From Paenibacillus sp. P25 (lineage in GTDB: Bacteria; Bacillota; Bacilli; Paenibacillales; NBRC-103111), in contig CP085629.1 in NCBI GenBank assembly GCA_024704175.1, positions 5,022,001 through 5,086,000 on the forward strand: a stretch of 64,000 nucleotides of DNA. The letters run 5' to 3'. Positions within the stretch are counted from its first letter, which is position 1. Every line of letters starts with the position of its first letter. The position numbers were made by a program, and so were the translations under genes. Positions 1 through 11,691 of this stretch are shown here, in pieces. The notes beneath the pieces were generated by a model. That model saw only the letters and a program-made list of their open reading frames with translations, had not been told where the DNA came from and made no database searches.

Positions 1-2633
1 GGCGAATACACCGTCGTCAGGTAGGCGCCGTTGCGGTATATTTTATAGCCCGCCACACCCGAAGCATCGCTCGAAGGAGTCCATTTCAAACGGATTTGGT
101 TATAGGAAACCGGCTCCGCCGACAGATCGGCAGGCTTGCTCGGAGGAACCCCGTCGGGGCCGCTTGTTAAAGAGAAAACCGCTTTGACCGTCCCCCCTTC
201 GGTCCCGCCCGGATCGACGGATAGCTGTACCGTCGGGCTCAGCCGCTTCACGGTGATCCTCGGGTCCGCCGTCATCACGCCGACGGCCGCCCGGAACACC
301 TCCAGCTCGATCGGCGACGTCCGGGACTGCGTCGGGTCCGCCAGGGACAGCTCCAGGCGGCCCTCCGCTTCCTTCGTCATAACCGAAGCCTTGGCATTGC
401 TTGACAGCCAGTCCGCTCCATCCGCTTGGACGGTCTTCGGCGCATCGTTCCAGAAGTTGGCTCCTACGATGCCGAGCCTCTTCTCCTTCACGGCCTGCAC
501 ATCCGCAGAATTCTCCAGCACGGTAAAGTCGGGATCGGTCGCATACTGCGCCACCTCCGCCTTTGAGAAGTTCGGCAGGACGGCATACTCGTAGCCCGCA
601 GCGCTTGGATTCGTACCGTGATTGAACCACAGCTCCTGGTAATTGCGCGTAATCGGATCCGTCACAGCCGGCCCTTGAACCGCCCCCCACGAACCGGTAC
701 GCGCCTCGCGAAGACCCGACACCGTGCCTCCCTCCGGAAAATAGTACCCGATATCGGAGCCCGCGCTATCCCCCGCCAAATGCATCCAGCGGGCATTGCC
801 GTATGTCTGCGTGCCGCCGGTTAGCGACGATGGTCGCTCCTCGCCGTTCACCGTTAGGACATTGCTTCCTTTGCTGTTCAGCCTCCGGTTTTCGATGATC
901 GTCTGGACCGGCGGCCCCTTGAAGGAAGTAATCCCGGAGCCGAGAGCGACGATTTCGTTGTCGAAGAGGAACCACGATTTCTTGCCTGTCAGATCCGTGC
1001 CGTAAGGGCTAAACTGCATACCCGCCGCCCCGAACTCCCCGTCCGAGACACCGCCGACCCAGCTGTAGGGCGTCTTGGTGCTCTGCCCCGCCTTGTCGGC
1101 CAGCGTTTGAATCGACGTGGTGATCCCGGGAAGCCGGTACATATCGACCGTCGCCCAGTAATCCTCGTCGTATTGGCCGAGATCGCCGTTGTACAGATAA
1201 GTGACGCCGTCGCCCATGCGCCAGCCGTGCAGATTGTTCCCGTTAATGGACTCATAGCGGTACACGCGGGTGGAAGACATCGCGATACCGAAAGCGAACC
1301 CGGGCCGCCGGTGAACGATCCGGTCCGATTGCGTATAATTTTTGTTCATCGCCATATCCCCGAAAGGAACAACAGCGGAATCGCTTACAATTTGCTTCGC
1401 CAGGGCGGAATAATAAATCGGGGCATTCGTGAGAAAGCCCCGGTACGTGTCCTCCGTCACCCAGGATTTGACCATCCTTCGGAAAGCCTCGGCATCGGAC
1501 GGCGGCGCGAACTGGGCGGCGGTAAGCACCCCTTGGATCACGCGGTGTCCGGCCACATGGCTCTGAACGCCCGAGTTTGCGATCAGCCTTCCGCGGAACA
1601 TGTCCATTTGCCCGCCCTTATACAGCGTAGGGGCAAAGGAATCGTACACCCACTTGAAGACATTGGACAATAATGGGTCCCTAATTTCCCAGGAAGATCC
1701 GTTCAGTAAATAAATCGCATTGCCGAGCAGCTGGAAAAAGGTCGTCCCGTAATTGCCGATATACGGGTGGGGGCCGTGCTGAAGGAACGAACCGTCCTTA
1801 TGCATGCCGTCCGTTTCCGGAACGGTCGTATAAGCGAACACGTTGTTGACGCCGTTCGTGGAGGTGGAGGTGCCCGTGTTATCGCTGAGCGCATCCCGTG
1901 CCAAAGCGACCTCCGCGCCGTCCTTGACCAGAATCCCCCGCAGCATGTAGACCCAGGCCTTTTCCACGCGGTTCGCCCCCGTTGCCGGTGTGCCGTTCGT
2001 GAGGTTGGGGTCGGGGAAAAAGCTTTGACCGCCTTCATGTAATTCGCAATCTGCTCCGGGGTGAGGTAAGGGTACATCAGAACCACGGTATCCATCAAAT
2101 TTTCCGGGCCGGACATTTCCCAGTGGTACCAGTTATCGTACCGGACCGTATTCTCGTTGTAACGGTTCGCATACATCCAGTCCAGCGCATCCACGATGGC
2201 CGCCTGCAGAGCGCTGCTGCCGTACAGGCGGCTCCCCGGTGTGACGTAAGCGAGCGCCATGGAACGCACCGGTCATAAGCCACTACATTGTTGCCGGATT
2301 TCGCGGTCCCCGTCAAATCGGTCCACAGGCAATCGCAGCCCGCCCGGTCCGCGCCGGCCTGCAGGGTGTCCCAGACTCCGGTCTGCCCGTTCTGCACCTT
2401 ATCTTCGATCATCCGGATTTGGGCGGCAAAGTCGGGGTCATTCGGATCGAAAGCGCCGCCTCCGGTAAGCACGTTAAACCATTTTTGCCGAAGCCCGTCA
2501 AATTCGTCGGCGCCGCCAACGGGACCGGCGCGGCATAAGCCGCAAGAGGTGCCGCCACGGAAAGCCACGGGAGAGCAAGAGCTAAACAGAGGGCGACCAT
2601 AAGCGGCTTGGAAAATCTCATTTTCATATCCAT
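1..2633 (-). CDS. Polysaccharide lyase family 8 (hyaluronate/xanthan lyase type), secreted, 3' end beyond window
   Basis: Secreted lyase that cleaves uronic-acid polysaccharides by beta-elimination (family knowledge). The ATG at 2633 follows GGAGAAGGAG and opens a Sec signal peptide ending near AAYAAP. Family 8 landmarks appear in order: DNWYHWEMSGPENL (about 2140), the catalytic His/Tyr region FLQHGPHPYIGNYG (about 1770) and GDGVTYLYN followed by YWATVDMYRLPG (about 1215-1130). A fibronectin type III-like domain (IRLKWTPSSDASGVAGYKIY) runs off the left edge, so the protein exceeds 875 residues. Three frame breaks, near 2505, 2265 and 2020, interrupt an otherwise continuous match. It is the last gene of the operon that begins at 9234 and starts 18 nt after the oxidoreductase gene. 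The exact substrate (xanthan, hyaluronan, chondroitin or other) cannot be read from sequence. Confidence 0.85.
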
Positions 2634-2651
2634 GCAGCTCCTTCTCCGGTT

Positions 2652-3938
2652 TTATAGAACAACAACACTGTTATCCTTTCTTGACCGTTCGGCCGCAAAT
2701 CCGATCCGGTGCCCGTCGATCGATTGGTCCAGGGAGGTTGAAGAGATGGAGGGCCTCTCCCCGCGAAGCACGCGGACGAAATCCTCCACCAGCAGCAGAT
2801 CGCCGCCTCCATGGCTGTCGTTTGTGACGTCCACCGTAATTTTTGTCTCGCTGTATTCATGGCCGTATCGGGGATCCGGGCGCCTCACGACAAAATATCC
2901 GTCCTCCAGCACGCCCTGAATTTCGCCCTTCGTTCCGATGACATGCAGAATGCGGCACGGCCTCGAAGTGGCTCCGACCATATTGTGGGAGGCCGTCATT
3001 TGAGTGTCGAATTCGACGATGACGGATTGATGGTCGACCACATCGTTATCGCAGTGCCATACGCGGCGGCCGTAGGGATTATCCGTCAGCAAGGACATCA
3101 CTTTCTCCTCCACCGTCATACTGACGCCGAGATGGTGGTTGTTCCAGACATAGGAGCCCCAGCGGGCCTGGTCGATATAGTTTTTGCGTGCCGAGTAAGG
3201 GCAGCTCTCCTCGATCCGGCAGTCGGTCAAGCGGCGGGTGCCCGCGCCTTCCGGAGCCTTGTCCGGCCGGAACTGCATGAGGTCGCCGAAGCTGCTCACC
3301 TTTGCCGGACGTGCGTCTCCAGCCAGCCACGTGATCAAATCGAGATCGTGGCAGCACTTGGCCATCAGCATCGACGACTTGCATTTCTCCTCGGAATTCC
3401 ATTTTCCCCGGATGAACGATACGGCCATATGATGATAGCTCACATGCTCGGACGTTTGAATGTTAACCACTTCGCCAATCTCCCCTGCGGCAATCCGCTC
3501 CTTCACGGCCCGGTAGAAAGGCGCGTAGCGCAGCACATGGCAGATCATCACGGTGCGCCTGTGCTTCCGGGCCGCCTCCTGAAGGCGCAGCGTTTCTTCC
3601 TCGGTCACGCCGATCGGTTTCTCCAACAGCACATCGTACCCCATCTTCAGCAGAGGCGGCGTCGTCTCCACATGCAGCTCATCCATCGTTCCGTTAATGG
3701 CCGCGTCGGCCAGACGGGGACGCAAGCCTAATTCCGCCACGCTCGCAAACGTACCTTCCTCCGGAATCCCGAACCGCTCCGCCGTCAGCCTTCTCCGCTC
3801 CGGATCCGGCTCGACGACGCCGACAATCTGCAGCTCCTCCGGATGACGGTCGGCATAGGACGCATAAATCAAGCTTCGCTGGCCTGCGCCGACGATCACT
3901 GCCGTTATTTTCTTGCCTATCTGCTTCTGTTCCGTCAT
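2652..3938 (-). CDS. Gfo/Idh/MocA family NAD(P)-dependent oxidoreductase
   Basis: Intact 428-residue protein of the family that oxidises or reduces sugars and sugar derivatives. The Rossmann N-terminus AVIVGAGQRSLIYA begins at about residue 11. The family EKPIGV motif (catalytic Lys) is near residue 95, and a Gfo/Idh C-terminal alpha/beta domain follows (HDLDLITWLAG). The open frame extends upstream to 4283, but ATG 3938 is chosen because GGAGGG precedes it and because it forms an ATGA overlap with the stop of the DUF4091 gene, implying translational coupling. Its place between a glycosidase-like gene and a polysaccharide lyase suggests processing of a released sugar or uronic acid (inference). 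Confidence 0.88.
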   Translation of the reverse strand: MTEQKQIGKKITAVIVGAGQRSLIYASYADRHPEELQIVGVVEPDPERRRLTAERFGIPEEGTFASVAELGLRPRLADAAINGTMDELHVETTPPLLKMGYDVLLEKPIGVTEEETLRLQEAARKHRRTVMICHVLRYAPFYRAVKERIAAGEIGEVVNIQTSEHVSYHHMAVSFIRGKWNSEEKCKSSMLMAKCCHDLDLITWLAGDARPAKVSSFGDLMQFRPDKAPEGAGTRRLTDCRIEESCPYSARKNYIDQARWGSYVWNNHHLGVSMTVEEKVMSLLTDNPYGRRVWHCDNDVVDHQSVIVEFDTQMTASHNMVGATSRPCRILHVIGTKGEIQGVLEDGYFVVRRPDPRYGHEYSETKITVDVTNDSHGGGDLLLVEDFVRVLRGERPSISSTSLDQSIDGHRIGFAAERSRKDNSVVVL

Positions 3939-5694
3939 GGATGATTCCCTCCACCTTCCATCTCTTCCAGCGGCCTGAACAAGCGGTCGTAATCTTCCGG
4001 CTCCAAGCTGTACAGCTTCTCCGCAGGGACGTCCAAGGAAATCGCTTCCATCTCCTCCTCCCGGAACCGGAAGACACCGCCCAGCAGACGCTCCACCTGC
4101 TCTTCCATCCCTTTCGCCCTCAGCTGACCCATCAGCTCGTAATCCCGTATACCCCGCAGCGACCATTTGTATCGCAGGGAAAGCATCGGCTTCCCGCCCG
4201 TCCCCGGGTAGACGAAATTCGTCTCGCCCGCAGGCCAATGCGAAGGCCGGTACCGGATCGACTCGAGCGGGCGGTCCGGCCAAACCGTATAGTTCCAGCG
4301 CAGGAAGCCGTCCAGCTTCAGCCTGGCGGCCAGCCAGGGAAGGATCCGGCTCTCGAGAGCCGGCGAGCCGATGAACGTATTCGGCCTCCGCGGGTTGTTG
4401 CAGACATAATAGAGCATCCGGCCGGGAATCTCCGCCTGGAGCCTGCGTACATGGCCAAACCCGTTCAAAGCGCAGTTCAGTTTGGGGACGTAATCGGACA
4501 TGCCGACGAGCTTCTCCTCCAGAAATTCGGGACGGTTCACCGCAATCTTGTATCGAAAAGAAGGCGCTGCCCGGCGAAGTGCTTCCAGCCTCTTCGCGAA
4601 CAGCTCCGGATCCGCCGGTTCGTCGGCCATGATCCGTACCCGGTCCGCCAGGCCTCTTGCTATAAGATGCGCTTCCAGGGAGCCGATGTAATGCTCCAGC
4701 TCCGCCCGTCTGCGCATAAAGCGGAAGGTCCCCGTCCCTTCATCGTAGTAGCGGATGCGGATGCCGTCCGGATAGTCCGGGGCGGGAGCACCGTATACGC
4801 CGTCCCGCGTCTGCCACACGTTCAGCAGGCCGAACAGCTCGATTTCCTCGTCAATACCGTGGTGTGCCGCCAGATCGATGTAACGGTCGAGCGCGCTGTA
4901 ATCGTATGTAAAAGTCCCGTCCGCCCCCGGGTGACCCCGACGATATTGTACTCGAACAAATCCGATGGGCTGGCATCGATGTGCGTCGCTTGGCCGGACC
5001 ATGGAATTTCCGAGACGACCAGCGAAGCCGCTTTCTGGCCCAGCTGTCCCAGGCTTTCCAGGTAGCTGTCCATGATCGCAAAATGCTCGTCAGACCAAAG
5101 CGGAACCTTGTACTGCCTCGCGATATTGGCGTTATGCTGCCATAAATCGAGATAGAAGCGGTATTGGTCCGGCGCAGGCAGTACCCGCTCCAGAACCTTC
5201 AGGCGAAACGTAAGCTCACCGGCCGGCTCTTCGTCCTCGAACAGCGTGTGGGTGTACAGCCCGATCGTGCCCGAATATACGCCGGGCCGGGCATCCGCAG
5301 GCGCGTGAAGCTCCACCCAGACCTGCTGCAGCTTCCGCTTCTCCACGAACATATGCCGCTCATCCAGCAGCACATCCGATCTCCGCGCTCCGTCATCGTC
5401 CTCCATCAGCCCGACCAGCTTGATCTCCGCCCGGAGCCCCGCTTCCATAGCGTTCGAGCATAACTCGATGCGGGCGATCGGAAGCGGCCCGCCCTTCCAG
5501 AACAGGGCTTCCCTGCCGATCGTCAGCAGGAAATCCTCTTCCGCCCCGATCACGGCCTGCAGGGCGGCCGAATCGCCCCGGCAAGACACGAGATCGCGGT
5601 GCTTCGCGGCCGTATCCTGCTCCGGCTGATTCCAGAAATTCACGCCCCAGGCGTATTTGTAATACATCGACTGCAGACCGAAATGAACCTTCAT
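3935..5694 (-). CDS. DUF4091 / GH123-like glycoside hydrolase family protein
   Basis: About 586 residues in two frames, joined at a G5 run near 4928. The N-terminal half (MKVHFGLQSMYYKYAWGVNF onward) is a beta-rich domain. The C-terminal half is a TIM-barrel-like domain with the acidic pair RIMADEPADPE, the position of the Asp-Glu pair used by GH123 beta-N-acetylgalactosaminidases, followed by DGFLRWNYTVWPDRP and SLRYKWSLRGIRDYELM, typical of DUF4091 proteins. There is no signal peptide, so it probably acts in the cytoplasm on imported oligosaccharides (inference). The start codon lies 18 nt after the solute-binding gene and the stop overlaps the oxidoreductase start by 4 nt. Confidence 0.82.
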
Positions 5695-5712
5695 GCCCCA
5701 TCACCTCCGCGG

Positions 5713-7318
5713 TTACTTGCCCGCTTTGTTCGCAGCCAGCGCTTCGTTCGCTTCCTTCTCGATCGCATCGCCGCCGCCGGACCTGAATTTCTGCACGTAA
5801 TCGTCGAAGGCGCTGACCGGCGGCTCGCCCGTGATGATTTTGAAATAGGTTTCCAGCGTCAGCTTGTAAAGAGAAGCCAAATACTTGGTATACGAATCCA
5901 CCGGCGGAACGAAAACCGGCGAATAGCCGTTGTACTTAAAATTCTTATCCGCATAATCGTAGTTGAATTTGCCGTTGATTTTCTTGTAGAAATCGTTGGC
6001 TACGAGCACGTGGAAAATATCGATGCCCCGCTTCTCCACCGGATTGTTCGAATCGGTAATCAAATTGACGTAGCGGTCGCTCTCCAGCTTATAGTCGACA
6101 TCCTTCGTCCCTTTGCGGATGGCGACGTAATAATCGAAGTCGGTGGCGGCCGTCTCGACCATCTTCAGCAGCGTCTCCACCTTGCGCGGGTCCTTCGCCG
6201 CCTTGGTCGTAATGCCTACAGGAGTGCTGGAAATATCCCACTGCGGCGTCCCCGATTTGCCCTGCGGGCCGACCGCCGGCTTGCCAAGCACCACCGTGCC
6301 GTTCGGTTGCGACTTCTTGAACTGCTCGTAGGAGCCGCCTCCCTTGTCCGCCGGGTTAGCCGGATCCAGCTCAGTCCGCCAGTGGTAATGCGCGCCCTTG
6401 CCCGTCAAACCGATCCGCCCGTTGTAGAAGGCCTGGCTGTGCGCCCAGTAGCCCGATGAATTCTCCGAGGTGACGAACTCCGGATCGATCAGCCCGTCCT
6501 TGTACCACTTTTGCAGCAGGGCGAGCGCCTCCTTCATTTCCGGCTGAATCGCCGCAAAGGTCACTTTGTCCCCTTCTTCGTAAATTCGAGCGAGACGCCG
6601 CTTTGGTTGCCTTTGAAATCAATGATGCCCGGATGCCCGAATGCGCCGAGAATGTTCGGGATCGCAAAATCCGACATGCCGTATGTATCCTTCTTGCCGT
6701 TCTTGTCCGGATCGTCGTTGCGGAACCGCTTCAGTGCCTCCTCATATTCCTGAAGCGTCTCCGGCGTCTTCGCAATGCCCACATTCTTCAGCCAATCACC
6801 GCGCCAGGCCACCGCCGTCGGATAATCCCCGTCGGGGTTCGTCGTCGGAATCGCATAGATTTTGCCGTCGTACGTCACCTGATCCCAAATTTTCTTCTCG
6901 TCAATGTATTTGGTGTACTGGGGTGCGTATTTCTCCAGCATCTCTCTCGGAATCGGCGCGAGAATGCCCTGCTTCACATACTTGGCGATGTTTTGCTTGT
7001 TCGGAATTTTCATTATGTCCGGCATTTCCCCGAGCCGAGCTTCACGTTCAGGTTGTCGTCCCAATTCTTGGGATCGATGTACCAGACGTTGAATTTGGCG
7101 TTAAACTTCTCCTGCACCATTTTCCCGATGGGATTATCCACGTTAGGCTGATTGTAAGAGTTATAAGCCAGCCAGTCGATCGTGACCGGGCCTTGATCGG
7201 AGGAAGCCCCCTTCCCGCCATCCGCGCTCTTCGGATCGCCGCCGCAGGCCGACAGCAGACTGACCGTTAGCAGCAGGCTTCCCACCATTATTTTCTTCGC
7301 ACTACGTCCCTTGACCAT
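5713..7318 (-). CDS. Extracellular solute-binding lipoprotein of carbohydrate ABC transporter (LipO-like)
   Basis: Family 1 sugar-binding lipoprotein, about 535 residues. Signal sequence with lipobox LLSACGG near residue 20, then mature domains DWLAYNSYNQPNVDNP, WRGDWLKNVGIAKTPETLQE and a long C-terminal half ending EALAANKAGK. ATG 7318 is preferred over an in-frame TTG at 7333 because that TTG lies inside the ribosome binding site TTGGAGGGG. Two frame breaks, near 7030 and 6570, both at G4 runs. It follows the two permease genes and supplies ligand recognition; like most LplB/LplC systems it has no dedicated ATPase in the operon, and a shared MsmX-type ATPase is presumably used (family knowledge). 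Confidence 0.88.
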
Positions 7319-7367
7319 GGTGAACCCCTCCAAATATCGATGATTTTACCTCACGCAGAACCAAAGA

Positions 7368-8239
7368 CTAGCCTTTCACGGCGCCCATCAGACTCCCTTT
7401 GACGAAATACTTTTGCAGAAACGGATAGACGATCAGGATCGGAAGAATAGAGACCACCAGCGTCGCCATCTTGACCGATTCAATATCGCTGACATTCTGG
7501 CCCTGCCCCGTCATCTCGAATTCCGCCGTGTTGCCGAGCAGAATAATCTTCCGCAGCACGAATTGCAGCACATGCTTCTTGCCGTCCTGAATGTAAATCA
7601 TGCTGTCGAACCAGGCATTCCAGTGGTGAACCCCGCTGTACAGCCCCACGGTTGCAATGATCGGAAGCGAGAGCGGAATCACGATGCGGAAGAGGATCAC
7701 AATGTCGTTCGCGCCGTCGATCTTGGCCGATTCCTCCAGGCTTTCGGGGAGCTCGGCAATGAAGTTGCGAACCACCATCACCATGAACGTATTGATCGCC
7801 GGCGGCGGCACCAGAGCCCAGATGGAGTTCATCAGTCCGAGACCCTTGATCAGCAGGTAGAGCGGGATGAGGCCCCCGAGAAAAACATCGTAAGCACCAC
7901 GAACGCCATCCAGAACGTGCGGTGGGGCAGGTCCTTCTTGGTCAGCGGATAGGCGGCGCAGAAGGTCAGGATGATCGTAAGCGTTACGCCGAGCGCCGTC
8001 CTGAGAAGCGTGTTGCCGTAAGCACGCCAGAGGTTGTCGTTCATAAACACGGTTGCGTAGCCTTTGAAATCGAACTTCAGCGGAATGAAATGAAAGCTGT
8101 AGCTGTTGATCACCTCGCTGGGACTCATGGACAGGGTGATGACCTGCATCAGCGGCAGCAGCGAGCAGATCCCGAGCAGGCTGAGCACCGTGTAGGCCAA
8201 GATGGCAACAAGCTTATCGGATAACGCGGTGGGTCTCAA
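7368..8239 (-). CDS. Carbohydrate ABC transporter permease, LplC/YtcP type
   Basis: Inner-membrane permease of about 290 residues with six predicted membrane segments. The ABC-coupling EAA loop is visible as EESAKIDGANDIVILFRIV, and the C-terminus FVKGSLMGAVKG is characteristic of LplC/YtcP proteins. The start is TTG 8239 behind GGAGAGGAG. One frame break lies in a G5 run near 7873 (the frame changes within LTMFFSGG). It pairs with the LplB-type gene 27 nt upstream. Confidence 0.9.
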
Positions 8240-8266
8240 GGTACTCCTCTCCTTTCTTTCCTTATT

Positions 8267-9234
8267 TTAGAAAATGGCGCTGTCTTTGTTGACTCTTCTC
8301 GCCAGCGTGTTGGCCGCAAGTACGAGCACCAGGGCCACGACGTTCTTGAACAGTCCCACTGCGGCGGCATAGCTGTAATTCATGCGGACGAGCCCTTCCG
8401 AATAGGTGTAGGTCGACAGCACATCGCCCACATCCATCACCTTGACGTTCAGCAGGTTGAACACCTGTTCGAAATCGTCGTTGATGATGGAGCCGGTGGA
8501 CAGAATCAGCATGATGATGATCACGGGAGCGATGGACGGCGGCGTGATGTACCGCATGGCCTGCAGCCTGCTGATGCCGTCCACCCGGGCCGCCTCGTAC
8601 ATTTCCGGATTGATTCCGGCGATGGTCGCCAAGTAAATGATCGTATTAAACCCGGCGTGCTTCCAGATTTCGCTGGCGACCAGAATGGAGCGGAACCACT
8701 TCTCATCGGCGACGAAAAAGACCGGTTCCCACCCCAGCATGGACAGCACCATGTTCACGGGCCCCGGCTGGGCGACAGAAATTCAATTACCAGGCCGCTG
8801 AGCACGACCCAGGACAGGAAGTGGGGGATGTAGCTGACGGTTTGCACGATTTTCTTAAAAACCGGCTGCATGATTTCATTCAGCAGCAGAGCCAGCAGGA
8901 TCGGTGCAGGGAAACCGAACAGCGACTTGTAGCTGTTGATGATCAGCGTATTTTTCAGGACGACCCAGAAATATTCATTGGCGAACAACTCCTTAAAATG
9001 CTCCAGGCCGACCCACGGGCTCCGGAGCGCTCCTTTCAGAAATTGATAGTCCTGAAAGGCGATGAGCACCCCATACATCGGAGCGTAGTGAAAGAGGAAG
9101 TAATAGAGGAACACCGGCAGAAACATGACGAACAAATATTTTTTTGCCGCGTACCGCTTCAGAATGCCGTCTCTTCGCCTTCCCGCTCCTCTTGTGCTCT
9201 CAACATGCTTTGCATTAGAATAGGTTACATTCAA
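8267..9234 (-). CDS. Carbohydrate ABC transporter permease, LplB type
   Basis: First gene of the minus-strand polysaccharide-use operon, about 322 residues. The N-terminus (KKYLFVMFLPVFLYYFLF) is the first of six membrane segments; SYIPHFLSWVVLSGLV and the EAA-like EMYEAARVDGISRLQAM are typical of LplB proteins. One frame break near 8764 lies in a CCGGGGCCC stretch. The start is TTG 9234 preceded by GGAGTGAAG. A cre-like site 36-49 nt upstream suggests carbon catabolite control, and the divergent AraC-type regulator probably activates the operon (inference). Confidence 0.88.
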
Positions 9235-9269
9235 ATTTCTTCACTCCGTTTCCCATCTGCCGTCATTTC

Positions 9270-9283
9270 AGCGAGCGCTTTCA
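9270..9283 (-). promoter_or_regulatory. cre-like CcpA site before the polysaccharide operon
   Basis: On the minus strand this reads TGAAAGCGCTCGCT, which matches the cre core TGAAANCGNT but departs from consensus at the last bases. It lies just upstream of the LplB-type gene. Confidence 0.45.
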
Positions 9284-9429
9284 AACCTATGCTACCCCGA
9301 CGTCCGTCCCGCTGACAATTTACAAATACTTAAGAAAATAGCGATTTTTTCGCTTGACGAACCGGTTCTGCAAAATAACGATTTCTTACAACATTGCGGT
9401 TATTTATCATCCTGTGGAGGAAACATGCG

Positions 9430-11625
9430 ATGAAACAAGCTTTTATGCGGCTCACGTTCCTGAATGTGGCGATGATCATTCTGCTCACGGTGATTCCGTC
9501 CGGCGTTTATTTGCATCTGCTCGGGGAGAATATGAACGAACAGGTCAACCGCCTGAATGAGCAAATGGTAACGGAATTCCGCAATGCCTTGGATGACGAC
9601 ATCGTAAAAGAAGCCATACGGATGACTGACCTGTACCTGACCGAAAGAGGCACCAACGAAACGCTGATTTACCCTTTCACCCATGATATCTCGGGCGACA
9701 CTTCCCGAATTCTGGCCGTCGCCGAGCAGCTGAAGGATTTGAAGAACGGCTATCCTTTTATCGAATCCGTGGATATTTATTACCGGACCGGCGGCCTGCT
9801 GTTTATGGGTCCGAACGTCTGCTTTATGAAGCTGCGGAGCTGCGACGCCGGCGGAAGAGAGGCATGGCTGAGGAAGTTCAGCGATACCGACAGCCACGTC
9901 GAATGGATGCAGATGCAGGTCAAAGAGCAATCGGCGGACAAGCAGTGGATCTCGTACGTCCGCAGCTATCCCTTCTTCTCCACCGCAGACCGAGCGTCAG
10001 GGCATCATCGCCATTAATATCGATGAAGCTTATGTGCGGGAGAAGATCAAGGCCCTGCGTTTCGCCGATAAAAGAAAGCTGTGGGTCGTCGATTCCGGCG
10101 GCCGGATTCTGAGCTCCAATACCGATGCGGGCCTGCCGCTGCCCGAAGACATGGCCCCGAAGCTCCTCTCCTTCACGGATGAGGAAGGAAAATTCGATAC
10201 GACAATAGGCGGCGAAGCGAGCGTCGTCTCCTTTTCCCGGTCGCCTTACAGCAAGTGGTACTATGTTTCGGCGGCTTCATTGGACGAATATAACGAAAAA
10301 ACCAACGAGCTGAGGAACGGGCTCATCACCGTAGGTGCCTTGCTGCTTTTGATGAATCTGACCGTAGGACTGCTTATCTTCTATAGGGCGCAGCGACCGA
10401 TCCGCACCTTGTTTACCAAATTTTCCAGGGATCTGGATGAGATGAAGGAACGCTGGGAGCGCAACCGGCTGACCATCCGGCAGGATTACATCGCTAAACT
10501 GCTGCATGGCCACGGCGAGCAGGTCTTGAACGGCGGGGAGAACGAGGAGCGCTGGACGTCCGTTTTACATCGGATTCCTGCATGTCCTTCATCATCGGCT
10601 TGACGCCGGGACCGATGCCGCTGCGCGAGGAACTGCTGCTGCCGTACCGGCTGATCGAAACGCTTGAGTCCCGCTTCATTCCCGGCACCTTGTATGCCAT
10701 AACGGGTGACCAGCGCCAAGTCATCGGCATGCTTCACTTCTCCGGCCAGGACCCGCGACCTTTAACCGAATGCATGCTGTCGGTGCTGGAGGAGCAAGGG
10801 GAAGCCCTCGTAAGCTTCAAAATCGCGGTCGGGCGGGTCTATCCCTGCAGCCCCGAATTCGCCGCGGAGTCCTTCCGCGAGGCGTCGGCCGCCATGGAAT
10901 ACCGGTTCTTATGGAAAGACGCGCTCATCCCTTATGACGGGCCGCATATCGATGAAAGGGCGGAGAGCGGAGGTTCTTTTCGTTCCTTGAATCAAATGGA
11001 GGAGGCCATGCGTTCGGGGCATGAGGAGAAGCTGAAGGGGCTGCTGGATGAGCTGATCGCCGAAATCGAGACCGGCCGCTACACGCTGTCCCACTGCCGG
11101 AATCTGCTGCAGGACGCGCTGTCGGCCCTGCACAAAGGGATGAAGGCCGTCGGCCTCCATTCCGCTCAAGTGTTCGGCTGTGATCTCCGCCGCCGGGGGA
11201 TGGAGATGGAGAGCTTGGACGCGTTTCGCGAGTGGGCATACGGGCTCATTGAAACGGCGGCGGCTAAAGTTAAAGAGAAGAAGCAGACGGTGGATGCGAA
11301 GCTGGAGCAGAAGTTGCTGGGCTATATTCACGAGCATATTTTTAACGATATCTCACTCGAATCGATCTCGGATCATATCGGCATGAGCCCCAATTACGTG
11401 AGCAAGCTGTTCCGCACAATGACCGGCCAAACCTTCATCGAATATGTGACCGAAGCCAAAATGCGGAACGCCGCCAGACTGCTGATGGAGAAGAAGCACA
11501 CGGTACAGGAAATATCCGACCTGCTCGGCTACAATTCGAACTCGCATTTTATCCGGGTATTTAAAGAGCGGTTCGGCTGCACCCCCAAGCAGTACCAGAA
11601 AAACTTGCCCATGGAAGCCGATTGA
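9430..11625 (+). CDS. Membrane-anchored AraC-family regulator (sensor domain plus HTH)
   Basis: About 730 residues, read through two frame breaks (near 9986 and 10572). A membrane segment near the N-terminus (LTFLNVAMIILLTVIPSGVYL) is followed by an extracytoplasmic sensor domain of dCache type. A second membrane segment (NGLITVGALLLLMNLTVGLLI) leads to a linker, and the C-terminus is an AraC/XylS double helix-turn-helix (ISLESISDHIGMSPNYVSKL, EISDLLGYNSNSHFIRVFK). Such proteins sit beside LplB/LplC/LipO operons in Paenibacillus and activate them when the sugar is present (family knowledge). ATG 9430 follows GTGGAGGAAAC; an earlier in-frame start at 9394 lacks a site. Divergent from the operon at 9234. 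Confidence 0.87.
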
Positions 11626-11633
11626 CAGCAAAT

Positions 11634-11664
11634 AACGCCTACCTTCATACAGAGGATAGGCGTT
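11634..11664 (+). terminator. Hairpin terminator after the AraC-type gene
   Basis: Arms AACGCCTA and TAGGCGTT, 8 bp, followed by ACTTTTG. It is a modest stem with a short U tract 8 nt after the stop codon. Confidence 0.6.
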
Positions 11665-11691
11665 ACTTTTGAAACTCGATATCACTTCCGC

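Noticed and set aside
100..690. Minus-strand frame of 196 codons near the left edge
   Set aside because: The correct minus frame here encodes the C-terminal part of the family 8 lyase and the FnIII domain and stays open to the window edge; this frame is Gly/Arg-rich shadow.
2652..4283. Oxidoreductase start at 4283 (543 residues)
   Set aside because: The first 115 codons overlap the DUF4091 gene and lack the Rossmann fold; ATG 3938 has the ribosome binding site and coupling overlap.
3941..5065. Plus-strand open frame of about 374 codons
   Set aside because: Antisense to the DUF4091 gene, whose domain match is clear on the minus strand.
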